Shown: piece after piece, positions 49,370 to 58,125 of the stretch
Numbering within the stretch: the stretch's first letter is position 1
Layout of the letters: each line of letters starts with the position of its first letter
Assembly (NCBI GenBank): GCA_020632715.1
Contig: JACKFA010000009.1
Span: 124,001-188,000 of the forward strand
Direction: 5' to 3'
Length of the DNA stretch: 64,000 bases
DNA from: Deltaproteobacteria bacterium
GTDB taxonomy: Bacteria; Myxococcota_A; UBA9042; PHBI01
Notes under the pieces: model-generated
Seen by the model: the letters and a program-made list of their open reading frames with translations, nothing else
Told to the model about the DNA's origin: nothing
Database searches by the model: none
Made by a program: the position numbers and the translations under genes

Positions 49370-50815
49370 TCAACCCGGCGGCCCAGCCGCCCCCGCGCCC
49401 GCCACGTCGAGCGCCCGCTTCTCGACCACGGCCGCTCCGACCGCGTCGCCCCACACGTTCACGGTCGTCCGGAAGCGGTCGAGCAGCCAGTCGATGGCGA
49501 GGATGATGGCGACCCCCTCCGTCGGGAGCCCGACCGCCTGCAGCACCATGACCAACGTCACGAGCCCGGCCTCGGGGATCCCCGCCGCGCCGATGGCCGC
49601 GAGCGTCGCCGTCAGCACCACCACGATCTGCTCGGCGAGCGTCAGGTGCACGCCGTACGCCTGCGCGATGGTGATGCACGCCACCGCCTCGTAGAGCGCC
49701 GTCCCGTTCATGTTCACGGTCGCCCCGAGCGGGATCACGAACTGCGACGCGCGCTTGTCGACCCCGTTGTTCTCCTCGACCGACTCGAGCGTCAGCGGGA
49801 TCGTCGCCGACGACGACGCCGTCGAGAACGCCGTCAGGAGCGCCCCGCCGACCCCGCGCACGTAGCGCACGGGCGAGCGCCCCGTGACCATCTTGAGGAT
49901 GAGCGGCAGCACGATCGCCCCGTGCACCGCGAGCCCCACGAGGATCGTGATCGCGTACCACGCGAGCCCCTCGAGCTCCTTCAGGAACGCCGCCGTCCCG
50001 TGCTCCGCGAGCGCCGTCCCGAAGCGCCCCGCGATGAGCCCGAAGACGCCGACGGGCGCGAGCAGCATCACGATGTGGACGACCTTCATCATCGCCTCGT
50101 TGGCGCCGTCGCAGAAGTCCATCACGGACCGTCCGCGCGCGCCGAGCGTCGTCACGACCGCGCCGAACACGAGGCTGAACACGATGATCGGCAGCATCTT
50201 CAGCTCGGCCATCGAGCCCACGATGTTCTCGCTCACGAAGGAGAGCACGATGTCGCCGATGCCCATGCCCGTCTTCGCCGCGACGCTCGCGGGCGCCTCG
50301 GCCCCCGGCAGCGCCAGCGACCCGCCCGGCTGGAACACGTTCACGAAGAGCGTCCCGATGACGACCGCCGCGAGCGACGTGAGCGCGAAGTAGAGGACCG
50401 TGCTCTTTCCGAGCCGCCCGAGCTTCCGCACGTCCCCGAGGCTCCCGATCCCGCTCACCATCGCGAAGAACACGAGCGGCACGATGATCATCTTGAGCGC
50501 GTGCAGGAAGAACTTCCCGACCCAGAACCAGCTCCCCATCGCGCCCTCGAACGCGAGCACCGCCACGAACGCCAGCACGACGCCCGCGATGATTCCGAGC
50601 AGGAGCCCCACGCGCTGCACGGCCAGGATCACCGCGACGAGCGCGAGCGGCGCGGCCTTCGCGACGAAGCCGTCCGTCCAGGCGGCGCTCTCGAACGGCG
50701 CCCCGCCCGCGGCCCACTGCATCACGAAGGCGAGGACGACGGCGAGCGGCAGCCCGATGGCGAGCCGCCGCTGGGCCTGCCGGAGGCGCTCGGAGAGGGG
50801 TGGTGGCGTGGTCAT
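49370..50815 (-). CDS. Dicarboxylate/amino acid:cation symporter (DAACS, GltP/DctA-type)
   Basis: 481 aa from ATG 50815. About eight membrane helices plus two re-entrant loops. Family signatures: AFSTASSSATIPLTLESVEE (Ser-rich HP1 tip), PLGATVNMNGTALYEAVACI (NMDG-like motif, N-M-N-G here), and GAAGIPEAGLVTLVMVLQAVG with DWLLDRFRTTVNVWGDAVGA (D-x-x-x-D-R/N-x-x-x-x-x-x-G-D). Likely imports glutamate, aspartate or C4-dicarboxylates with Na+/H+. Stand-alone. Confidence 0.93.
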   Translation of the reverse strand: MTTPPPLSERLRQAQRRLAIGLPLAVVLAFVMQWAAGGAPFESAAWTDGFVAKAAPLALVAVILAVQRVGLLLGIIAGVVLAFVAVLAFEGAMGSWFWVGKFFLHALKMIIVPLVFFAMVSGIGSLGDVRKLGRLGKSTVLYFALTSLAAVVIGTLFVNVFQPGGSLALPGAEAPASVAAKTGMGIGDIVLSFVSENIVGSMAELKMLPIIVFSLVFGAVVTTLGARGRSVMDFCDGANEAMMKVVHIVMLLAPVGVFGLIAGRFGTALAEHGTAAFLKELEGLAWYAITILVGLAVHGAIVLPLILKMVTGRSPVRYVRGVGGALLTAFSTASSSATIPLTLESVEENNGVDKRASQFVIPLGATVNMNGTALYEAVACITIAQAYGVHLTLAEQIVVVLTATLAAIGAAGIPEAGLVTLVMVLQAVGLPTEGVAIILAIDWLLDRFRTTVNVWGDAVGAAVVEKRALDVAGAGAAGPPG

Positions 50816-50894
50816 GGGATCGGTTCTACCAAAGCCGCGCGGGGGCGACAAAGCGCCCCCGGGCGGCGTCGGCGTCGAGCCGCCCCCGCCGTAG

Positions 50895-51656
50895 TCACGC
50901 CGCCGTGCGCTCGCCCTCGACGCCGATGACCATGACCGTCACGTTGTCGCTCGTGCCGCGCCCGAGCGCCTCCTCGACCAGCATCGTCGCCGCGAGCGAC
51001 ACGTCGGGCGTCCGCAGGAGCTCCGCGATCCGCGCCTCGGTCACGACCCCCGTGAGCCCGTCCGTGCAGAGCAGGTAGCGGTCGCCGCCGAGCGGCTCGT
51101 CGATCTGGATGTCCGCCTGCACCGACTCGCTCGCGCCCAGCGCCCGCGACAGCACGTGCCCGAGCGGGGTCTTCGCGAGCCCCTCGCTCTCGACCCCGGC
51201 GTCGATGAGGTCCTGCACGAGCGTGTGGTCGCGCGTGAGCCGCGCGAGCGTGCCCTGCCGCCAGCGGTAGACGCGGCTGTCCCCGACGTGCCCGACGATG
51301 AGCCCGCGCGGGCTCTGTGCGACCGCCGCGACGGTCGTCCCCATCTTCGACCAGAGCCCCTGCCGGGCGTCGCGGATCCGCTGGTGCGCGAGCCGGATCG
51401 CCGCGTCGAGGAGGCGCGCCGGCGGCTCGAGGGAGCTGTCGCCCGCGACCGGCCACGTGATGTCGCTGTCCCGGACATTCGCCCGCAGGAACTCCGCCAT
51501 CGTCTCGAGCGCGAGGCGGCTCGCGACGCCGCCGCCGGCGTAGCCACCCATCCCGTCGGCGACCGCGAAGAGCCCGAGCTCGGGCAGGCTGATGGCCGCG
51601 TCCTGGTTGTCCTCGCGGGGACCGACTTCGCTGCGTAGAGCGCTCACGAGCTGCAT
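50895..51656 (-). CDS. PP2C-type Ser/Thr protein phosphatase (Stp1/PrpC-like)
   Basis: 253 aa from ATG 51656, just after GAGAGAGG. PPM motifs in order: GPREDNQDAAISL, LFAVADGMGGYAGGGVASRL, GTTVAAVAQSPRGLIVGHVG then DSRVYRWRQG, LTRDHTLVQDL, YLLCTDGLTGVV and GTSDNVTVMVIGVEG. Metal-binding Asp residues are intact. Soluble. Probably opposes eukaryotic-like Ser/Thr kinases, abundant in Myxococcota, none of which is in the window. Confidence 0.93.
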   Translation of the reverse strand: MQLVSALRSEVGPREDNQDAAISLPELGLFAVADGMGGYAGGGVASRLALETMAEFLRANVRDSDITWPVAGDSSLEPPARLLDAAIRLAHQRIRDARQGLWSKMGTTVAAVAQSPRGLIVGHVGDSRVYRWRQGTLARLTRDHTLVQDLIDAGVESEGLAKTPLGHVLSRALGASESVQADIQIDEPLGGDRYLLCTDGLTGVVTEARIAELLRTPDVSLAATMLVEEALGRGTSDNVTVMVIGVEGERTAA

Positions 51657-51853
51657 GGGACCTCTCTCGTCACGTGTCACGGAACGGACGTAGAGCGATA
51701 ACCATGCCAACCCCCGTGCGCGCCTCCGACGCGCTTCTCCGGCCGCGCGCGGCGCGCGGCGCGGTCATTTCTACCGTAGTCGCTACGGTCGTGACCGATC
51801 CCCGACCGCTGCCGACGGTCGCGCGACGGTACGTGACCGGAGACGACGCGCCG

Positions 51854-52834
51854 TCACGCGCGCGCGTAGTCCTCGACCTCGTCGAGCATGTCCGGCGCGA
51901 TGCAGACGAGCAGGTGGTCGCGCTCCCCGAGCGTCGTGTCCCCGGTCGGGTGGAGCTTCCGCTCCTGATCGTCCGGCCCCCACGCGAGCACCGTGAGCCG
52001 CCCGGACACCGAGCGCTCCACCTCCCGGATGGTCTTCCCGACGAAGCGCGAGCCGGGCCCGAGGATGAGCTCCACGTTCAAGACGGTCCGCCCGTCGACG
52101 ACGAAGCTCCCGACGACGTTCGGGTGGAGCGCCGCGAACGCGAACGCGGGCGCCGCGATGGACGACGTGCTCATGGCCGCGGAGAGATCGAAGGCGCCGG
52201 AGATCTTCTGCGCGAGCTTCTGGTCGAACATGCGCATCACGACGCGGATCGCCGGGTTCAGCTCGCGCGCCGTGAGCGCCGCGTCGAGGTTCGCGAGATC
52301 GTCGTTGCTGCAGGCGACGACGCCGCGCGCCTGCTCGATGAACGCGGCGCGGAGCGCCTCCTCGCTGCGGATGTCGCCGGCGACCACGTGGCAGCCGATG
52401 CGCTTGGCCTCGTCGAGGTGCGGGTGGGCCTCGACGTGCTCGATCGCGACGACCTCGTAGCCCGACGCGCGCAGGTGCTCGGCGACGCGGATCCCGACCC
52501 GCCCGAGGCCGCAGACGACGACGTGGTTCTTCATGGGGCGCGTGTCCTTTCCGAGGAGCTTCTCGATGCGCTCGCCGACGAGGTAGTCCGCGAGCAGGCC
52601 GACGAGCGCCGCCGTCGCGACGACCCCGCCGAGCATGAGCACCGTGCCGTAGACCTTGATGCCGGGCGGCGCGTCGTGGAGCGAGATGTCGCCGTAGCCG
52701 ACCGTCGTCATCGTCGTGACCGCGAAGTAGAAGGCGTCGAGCGGCGACAGGTCGAGCGCGACGTGGAAGACGATGACGCTCACGAGCAGCAGCGCGAGCG
52801 CGGCGGTGAGGAGGAGCTTCGAGGCCCTGCGCAT
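51854..52834 (-). CDS. Potassium channel with C-terminal RCK (TrkA-N/TrkA-C) domains
   Basis: 326 aa. Two membrane helices (LLLTAALALLLVSVIVFHVA and VLMLGGVVATAALVGLLADY) flank the selectivity filter TTMTTVGYGDI. NHVVVCGLGRVGIRVAEHLR begins the Rossmann RCK domain, and the last ~90 residues (NVELILGPGSRFVGKTIREV) are TrkA-C. Arrangement 2TM-RCK is like MthK. An internal Met at the RCK start (RPMKNHVVV) could yield a soluble RCK form as in MthK; this is inference. Confidence 0.92.
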   Translation of the reverse strand: MRRASKLLLTAALALLLVSVIVFHVALDLSPLDAFYFAVTTMTTVGYGDISLHDAPPGIKVYGTVLMLGGVVATAALVGLLADYLVGERIEKLLGKDTRPMKNHVVVCGLGRVGIRVAEHLRASGYEVVAIEHVEAHPHLDEAKRIGCHVVAGDIRSEEALRAAFIEQARGVVACSNDDLANLDAALTARELNPAIRVVMRMFDQKLAQKISGAFDLSAAMSTSSIAAPAFAFAALHPNVVGSFVVDGRTVLNVELILGPGSRFVGKTIREVERSVSGRLTVLAWGPDDQERKLHPTGDTTLGERDHLLVCIAPDMLDEVEDYARA

Positions 52835-52898
52835 GGTGCCCGCGAGTATCGGGCGAGGCAGCAGCGCTGTCGAAAAAGGGGGCGCGCGCCCTCTGTCG

Positions 52899-54674
52899 TC
52901 AGACCGCCTCTCCCTCGAGCACCATGCGCCGCCACGTCTCGAAGGTGAGCAGCATCCAGAGGCGGAGCCCGTAGCGCCCGGGCCCCTCGTCGATGCGGTA
53001 GTCGAGGAGCTGCTTCACGCGCGCCGGGTCGAAGATCCCGGCCCGCCGGAGCGCGCGCTTGCCGAGCGCCTTCTTCGCGTAGCGGCGCATGTCACCCTGG
53101 AGCCAGAAGTTCACGGGGACCCGCATCCCGCTCTTCTTCCGCGCGATGACCTCGGCCGGCACGCGCCCCGCGTACGCCTCCTTGAGCACGATCTTCTCGA
53201 CGCCGCCGCGCAGCTTGAGCCCCGCCGGCATCGCGAACGAGAGCCTCGCGAGGCGCTCGTCGAAGAGCGGCGACAGCGGCGTGAGCCCGTGCGCCGCGAG
53301 CATGCGCTCGACCTTCGGGAGGATGAGGTGGGCGCCCTTCAAGCGCATGTTGATGGCGAGGAGCTTGTGCAGGAAGAGGCGCGGCCGCTCGGCCTCGAAG
53401 AACGGCGTCAGCACCCCCTCGAGGTCGCGCTCGGGCGCGATCTCGCGCAGGACGTCGGGGGTCAGGAGGCGCTCGACCTCGCTGTAGGCGCGCCGGTACG
53501 ACGCGAGGTACATCCGCTCGCGGAAGCCGGGCCCGCGCTCGACCCCGCCGTACCAGTGGTGGAGCATCATCGACAGGTTCTTCGGGCCGCCGAAGAGCGG
53601 GTCGCCGCCCTCCCCGTTCCAGACGAAGCGCGCCTCGCCCGCGACGCGCCGCGCGAGCTCGAAGTTCGGCATCGCCACCGGGTCGCCGATGGGCTCGTCG
53701 AGGTGCCAGACGATGCGCCGCATGCGCGGCAGGAAGTCGCCGGGCGCGACCAGCACCTCCTCGTGGCGGGTCCCGACCTGCTCGGCCACGGCGCGCGCGT
53801 ACGGGAGCTCGTGCGGGTAGCCCTCGCCGAAGTGGATGGCGTAGGTCCGGAGCGGGGCGTCGAGCTGCTGCTGGAGCTCGGCCACGACGACGCTCGAGTC
53901 GATGCCCCCCGAGAGGAACGCGACGCCGCCTGGGCCCGCGACCCGGAGGCGGTCCGCGACGGCGCGCGCGTGCGCCTCGCGGAAGCGCTCGACCCACTCG
54001 GCGGCGGGGGTCGCGTCGGCCTCCGCCGGGTCGAGCTCGGCCTCCTCGAAGCGGAACCAGCGGTGCTGGCGCGCGGGCTCCCCCGGCGCCCAGGCGAGCC
54101 AGCTCCCGGCGGGCACCTCGAAGACGTCCGCGAGCATCGTCCCCTCGCCCGGGATGAAGCTCATCGCGAGGTACTGCGCGAGCGCGGCCGCGCGCAGGCG
54201 CCGCGGGAAGCCCGGCACGGCGAGGACCCCCTTCGGCTCGACGGCGAAGACGAAGCGCCCGCGGTGCTCGCCCCAGTAGACCGTGCGCGCGCCGAGCCCG
54301 TCGCGCACGAGGGTCACGCGCTCGCCGTGGCGGATCGCGAGGACGAAGCTCCCGCGGAGGCCCTCGCAGAACGCGGGCCCGCGCTCCAGGTAGCGCGACA
54401 GCAGCGTGGCCGCGTCGGGGTGATCGCCCTCTCCGTGGGCGTCGTCCCCGAGGACGAAGCCCGTGAGCGCGAGGGCCGCGTCCTGCGCGGCGTCGACCGC
54501 GAGCCCGGCCCCGTGGGTCTCGGCGCGGTCGGCGCGATCGGCGCGATACGCGAGCGTCCCGAGCGCGGCCGCGTCGGTGCGCGCGGTCGCGGCGCCCCGA
54601 TGGGAGAGCGCCGCCCCCATCCGCCCGAGGAGGTCTGGGTCCGGAGGTCCGGAGAAGCCGAAGATCGCGCCCAC
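52899..54674 (-). CDS. Asparagine synthetase B-like protein without glutaminase cysteine
   Basis: 591 aa. The synthetase domain carries the PP-loop FLSGGIDSSVVVAELQQQL, AIHFGEGYPHELPYARAVAE and RFVWNGEGGDPLFGGPKNL. The N-terminal class II amidotransferase domain begins MGAIFGFSG, where functional enzymes begin with Met-Cys: the Cys2 nucleophile is Gly here, although ALSHRGA (the R-G motif) persists. It therefore cannot use glutamine in the normal way and may use free ammonia or another nucleophile, as some synthetase-like enzymes (beta-lactam synthetase type) do. Neighbours are uninformative. Confidence 0.85.
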   Translation of the reverse strand: MGAIFGFSGPPDPDLLGRMGAALSHRGAATARTDAAALGTLAYRADRADRAETHGAGLAVDAAQDAALALTGFVLGDDAHGEGDHPDAATLLSRYLERGPAFCEGLRGSFVLAIRHGERVTLVRDGLGARTVYWGEHRGRFVFAVEPKGVLAVPGFPRRLRAAALAQYLAMSFIPGEGTMLADVFEVPAGSWLAWAPGEPARQHRWFRFEEAELDPAEADATPAAEWVERFREAHARAVADRLRVAGPGGVAFLSGGIDSSVVVAELQQQLDAPLRTYAIHFGEGYPHELPYARAVAEQVGTRHEEVLVAPGDFLPRMRRIVWHLDEPIGDPVAMPNFELARRVAGEARFVWNGEGGDPLFGGPKNLSMMLHHWYGGVERGPGFRERMYLASYRRAYSEVERLLTPDVLREIAPERDLEGVLTPFFEAERPRLFLHKLLAINMRLKGAHLILPKVERMLAAHGLTPLSPLFDERLARLSFAMPAGLKLRGGVEKIVLKEAYAGRVPAEVIARKKSGMRVPVNFWLQGDMRRYAKKALGKRALRRAGIFDPARVKQLLDYRIDEGPGRYGLRLWMLLTFETWRRMVLEGEAV

Positions 54675-54719
54675 GCCTATCTCACCTGCGGCGCCGCCCG
54701 CCGCGCGACGCCGAACGTC

Positions 54720-55724
54720 TCAGCCAAAGTCGGAGTCGAGGTGGAAGAGGAGGAAGTCCCCGCCGCCGTCGCTCCCGGAGCTGCCGTCGGGGTTCTTGAT
54801 CTCGCTCACGCCGAGCGGCACCGCGAGCGGCATGCGCTCGCGCATCGCGACCGTCAGCGCCCCGAGGAGCACCTTCGGCGGCAGGATGGCGGGGCGCATG
54901 GCGCCTACGTCCTTCGCCTCCGCGAAGGCCGCGAAGCGCGCGACGCGCTCGGCGTCGGCCACGCGGAACCCGAGGTCGATGAACGGGTGGTCGCCGACGC
55001 GGAGGCCCGCCGGGACGAGCGCCCGCGGGTCGTCCTCGTGGTGCCCCGCGGCGTGCAGCGCGAAGACCGGCGTCTCGGCGTTGGCGGCGAGCGCGCGCTC
55101 GACGAGCGGCATCACGTACGCCGGGTAGCCGGACGACGCGACGACGGCCGTGCGCGTCTCCGCGTGGAAGTGGTTCCGCACGAGGAAGTCGACGAGGAGG
55201 TCGTCGTCGACGACGAGCACCTGCTCGACGCCGTAGTCGTGGACGTCCTGCTCGCGCGCCTGCGCCGGCGCCTTGTCCAGGCCGCGCGCGGCGATGAGCC
55301 CCGCGCCCTCGCCGGCGCGGCGCCACTGCGCGACGAGCTCGTGGAACGCGCGCGGATCGGGGGGCCCCGCGGGGGCCGCCGCGCGCGCCACGATGACGAT
55401 GAAGGCGATGAGCGCGATGATGCCGCCGACCACGGCGACGGGGCTCCCCGCGAGCCCGCCCCCGACCCCGAGCGCGAGCCCGGCGACGAGCCCGAGCACG
55501 GGCCCCATGAAACCCGGCTTCTTCGCGTGGCGCGCGTAGGCGCCGTAGAGCTGCGCCTCGAGCACCTCGTAGGTGCCGCTCGCCGTGACGCGCCGGAAGA
55601 GCGTCTGCATGCGCATGTCGGTCATGAGCGGCGACGGCGGGAAGAACACGAACGTGCGCCCGCAGCTCGAGCAGCTCGCGCCGTCCTTCTTCTTGTGGCT
55701 GTTGCCGCATTTCGGGCACTTCAC
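54720..55724 (-). CDS. Zinc-ribbon membrane protein of unknown function
   Basis: 334 aa from GTG 55724 (GTGA overlap with the cupin gene). N-terminal zinc ribbon KCPKCGNSHKKKDGASCSSC, a helical stretch, two membrane helices (GPVLGLVAGLALGVGGGLAG, VAVVGGIIALIAFIVIVARA), then a ~210-residue soluble domain with YGVEQVLVVDDDLLVDFLVR and TRTAVVASSGYPAYVMPLVE, which alternates strands and helices like a Rossmann-like or Toprim-like sensor fold. Not assigned to a family. C terminus FLLFHLDSDFG. Confidence 0.7.
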   Translation of the reverse strand: MKCPKCGNSHKKKDGASCSSCGRTFVFFPPSPLMTDMRMQTLFRRVTASGTYEVLEAQLYGAYARHAKKPGFMGPVLGLVAGLALGVGGGLAGSPVAVVGGIIALIAFIVIVARAAAPAGPPDPRAFHELVAQWRRAGEGAGLIAARGLDKAPAQAREQDVHDYGVEQVLVVDDDLLVDFLVRNHFHAETRTAVVASSGYPAYVMPLVERALAANAETPVFALHAAGHHEDDPRALVPAGLRVGDHPFIDLGFRVADAERVARFAAFAEAKDVGAMRPAILPPKVLLGALTVAMRERMPLAVPLGVSEIKNPDGSSGSDGGGDFLLFHLDSDFG

Positions 55725-56503
55725 GGCGCGCCCTCCCCGCCCGCGCCGGCGCCCGCGCGCGTGTGGATCTCGGGGCGGCGCGCGGCCGACTCCCCGCCGA
55801 CGAGCGTCCGGTTCAGCATCGGGTGGTCCTCGTGGCTCGGGCCGGTGTCGCTGTCCGGGTGGAAGGCGATGACGGTGAGCGCCTCGCCGTCGGTGTGGAA
55901 GCAGTGGTCGGCGCCGTCGGGGATGACGAAGGCGTCGCCCGGCGCGAGCGCCCGCGCGCCGCCCGGCGTGACGCAGCGCCCGTGGCCGCGCGCGATGACG
56001 CCGGCGCGGAGCGACGGGTGCGCGTGCATCGTCTGGCGCGTGCCGGGCGGCAGGTGGAGGAGGTTCAGGCAGGGGTCGCCGAGGACGGGGGGCGGCACGA
56101 TGAGCGTGTCGGTGCCGCCGTCGATGTAGCGGAGGCGCCCGCGCGCCTCGATGGGGCCGCCGATCTGGAAGAGGCCGGCGAAGCCGCCCTGTGAGATCAC
56201 GAGCCCGAGCCCGCCCGCGACGCGCCCCTCGCCGGGGAGCGCGAAGAACATGCCCTCGCCGAGCTCGAAGCGCCCCGCGGGGGCGTCGACGCGCGCGACC
56301 CCGGACACGACGTAGCCGAAGTGCGTGGCGCCCGCCTCGAGCGCGAGCGTGCCGCCGCCCCAGCCGGCGAGCCACACCGCGTGGCGCGCGTCGGAGGCGT
56401 CGACGGCGAGCCCGGGCGAGAGCGCGCGGAACAGGATCGTCCCGCCGTGACGCGGCGCGTCATGGCGGACCTCGGGCGGCGCGTGGGACGTCGTCATCAT
56501 CAT
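55721..56503 (-). CDS. Cupin-fold protein (probable bicupin)
   Basis: 260 aa, starts with three consecutive ATG codons. Two cupin-like halves: the first with AGATHFGYVVSGVARVDAPA and GRFELGEGMFFALPGEG, the second PPGTRQTMHAHPSLRAGVIA, ARALAPGDAFVIPDGADHCF and HTDGEALTVIAFHPD, carrying metal-type H-x-H...H residues. Second half is the likelier metal site. Substrate unknown. Co-translated with the zinc-ribbon membrane protein. Confidence 0.75.
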   Translation of the reverse strand: MMMTTSHAPPEVRHDAPRHGGTILFRALSPGLAVDASDARHAVWLAGWGGGTLALEAGATHFGYVVSGVARVDAPAGRFELGEGMFFALPGEGRVAGGLGLVISQGGFAGLFQIGGPIEARGRLRYIDGGTDTLIVPPPVLGDPCLNLLHLPPGTRQTMHAHPSLRAGVIARGHGRCVTPGGARALAPGDAFVIPDGADHCFHTDGEALTVIAFHPDSDTGPSHEDHPMLNRTLVGGESAARRPEIHTRAGAGAGGEGAP

Positions 56504-56513
56504 CGTGAGCGGC

Positions 56514-57338
56514 TCACTCGAGGACCAGGTCGTCGACGAAGGCGCGGCCGTGGGCGCCGGCCTCGTGGATGAAGTAGCCGAGCTTGAAGACGAGCTCCTG
56601 CACGCTCCCCGGCGGCTCGAAGGGCACGCGCTCCCAGTCGCTGTGCTTCTCGGGGCCGCGGAGCTGCCGGTCGAAGCTCGCGAGCGGCAGGGTGTGCGTC
56701 TCCCAGCTCGGGCCGAGGGTCACCTCGGGGGAGCGCCAGCGCTCGCGCCCGTCCTCGAGGTAGAGGCGGATGGCGGTGAGCCCCTCGCCGCGCGCGCTGA
56801 AGCGGACCTGCGAGTAGCCGGCGAGCGTGCGCGGGACGTCGCTCGAGCCGAGGTTCACGTAGAAGCGCTCGCCGCCGCGCCGGACCCCGGGCGCGGCCGG
56901 CTCGAGGCGGTCGATGGTGATGGCGGCCACGCGCCCGTGCCCCGGCTCCTCGGGGAAGGCGACGGACGCCTGCGACTCGGGGTTCGCGCGGAGCGCCCAG
57001 CGGCGCTCGGGCGCCTCCTCGAAGCCGTCCGTGTGCGGCCCGGGCGCGGGGCGCAGCGCGAAGACGACCACGACGGCGGCGGCCACCGCGAGGAGCCCGC
57101 CACCCGCGGCGACCCAGCGGCGGCGGCGGCGCGACTCGACGCGGGCCTTGGCCTCCGCGTCGACGAGGACCTCGGCGCGCTCGATGTAGCCGCGCTCGAG
57201 GCCGACCTCCTCGGCGGCGGCGACGAGATCCTCGCGCGCCTGCACGGTCTCGGCGTGGGCGATGTCGGCCTCCTGCAGGGCCGTCGCCTTGCCGAGGACC
57301 TCGTCGACCCGATCGGGGCGTTTCTCGCGCTCGCTCAC
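56514..57338 (-). CDS. Membrane-anchored protein with CIA30/galactose-binding-like domain
   Basis: 274 aa. The N terminus (RVDEVLGKATALQEADIAHA) followed by REDLVAAAEEVGLERGYIER resembles the helical segment common at the start of bacterial membrane sensors; a membrane helix follows RRRRRW at residues about 75-95. The C-terminal ~170 residues form a beta-sandwich with YSQVRFSARGEGLTAIRLYL and PSWETHTLPLASF, like CIA30-type carbohydrate-binding folds. Ten bp upstream of the cupin gene. Function unknown. Confidence 0.65.
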   Translation of the reverse strand: MSEREKRPDRVDEVLGKATALQEADIAHAETVQAREDLVAAAEEVGLERGYIERAEVLVDAEAKARVESRRRRRWVAAGGGLLAVAAAVVVVFALRPAPGPHTDGFEEAPERRWALRANPESQASVAFPEEPGHGRVAAITIDRLEPAAPGVRRGGERFYVNLGSSDVPRTLAGYSQVRFSARGEGLTAIRLYLEDGRERWRSPEVTLGPSWETHTLPLASFDRQLRGPEKHSDWERVPFEPPGSVQELVFKLGYFIHEAGAHGRAFVDDLVLE

Positions 57339-57443
57339 GGCCCGAGCATGTCAGGGAGCGGCGCGGACGACAAGCGCCCCCGGGCCGCCTGCCGGGGCCG
57401 CCCCCGCCTTGACATGGGGGCGCGAGCGCGGCAACGAAGGCCG

Positions 57444-58091
57444 ATGCGCAGCACCGCCCAGCCCCTCCTGCTCGTGTTCTCCCTGGCCTCTCTCGGCGCG
57501 GCCGCGCCCGCGTGCGGCGGCGACAGCGCCGGGAGCGCCTCGGACGCCGTCGGCGGCGACGCGGACGTCGTCGTCGACGATCGGATCGACGCCGCCTGCG
57601 CCGACCCGTCCTGGCAGGCGGGCGCCTGCGCGGCCCCGGTCGTGACCGCCTACGAGACGGCGCCGGCGACCCACATCCCGGACGGCGAGCCCGTGCCGAT
57701 CGACGGCAACCCGCCGACGTTCGGCCCGCACCGGCCGGCGTGGGCGAAGTGGGGCGAGTACGACTACCTCGGGCCGCAGCGGTGGCTCCACAACCTCGAG
57801 CACGGCGGCGTCGCCTTCCTCTACCACCCGTGCGCCGAGGACGCCGTCGTGGACGCGCTCCGCGCCGTGGCCGAGGCCCGCCCGGACGACGACAGCGGCC
57901 CGTTCCGCTGGGTCATGACCCCCTACCCCGGGCTCCCGTCGGCGGTCGCCGTCATCACCTGGGGCTGGCTCTGGGAGGCCGAGTGCGTCGACGCCGCGAG
58001 CATCGGCGCCTTCATCGACGACCACTACCGCGACGCCCCCGAGGACTTCGGCCAGGACGGGAGCTACGAGGACGGCTGGATCGGGCGCTGA
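57444..58091 (+). CDS. DUF3105 lipoprotein
   Basis: 215 aa. Lipobox LGAAAPAC at about residue 24. The DUF3105 signature is clear: THIPDG near residue 75, PPTFGPHRPAWAKWGEYDY (P-P-T-S/F-G-P-H) and WLHNLEHGGVAFLYHPC (L-H-x-L-E-H-G), followed by a conserved strand PYPGLPSAVAVITWGWLW. Periplasmic or surface-exposed, function unknown. Divergent from 57338, convergent with 58126-60498. Confidence 0.85.
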   Translation: MRSTAQPLLLVFSLASLGAAAPACGGDSAGSASDAVGGDADVVVDDRIDAACADPSWQAGACAAPVVTAYETAPATHIPDGEPVPIDGNPPTFGPHRPAWAKWGEYDYLGPQRWLHNLEHGGVAFLYHPCAEDAVVDALRAVAEARPDDDSGPFRWVMTPYPGLPSAVAVITWGWLWEAECVDAASIGAFIDDHYRDAPEDFGQDGSYEDGWIGR

Positions 58092-58125
58092 AGAACAGGC
58101 CGCCCGACCCAGCCGCGGCGCGCGT

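Noticed and set aside
57339..57443. Hidden small gene in the divergent gap between 57338 and 57444
   Set aside because: Only Arg/Gly-rich frames without a ribosome-binding site; most likely promoters for the two flanking genes.
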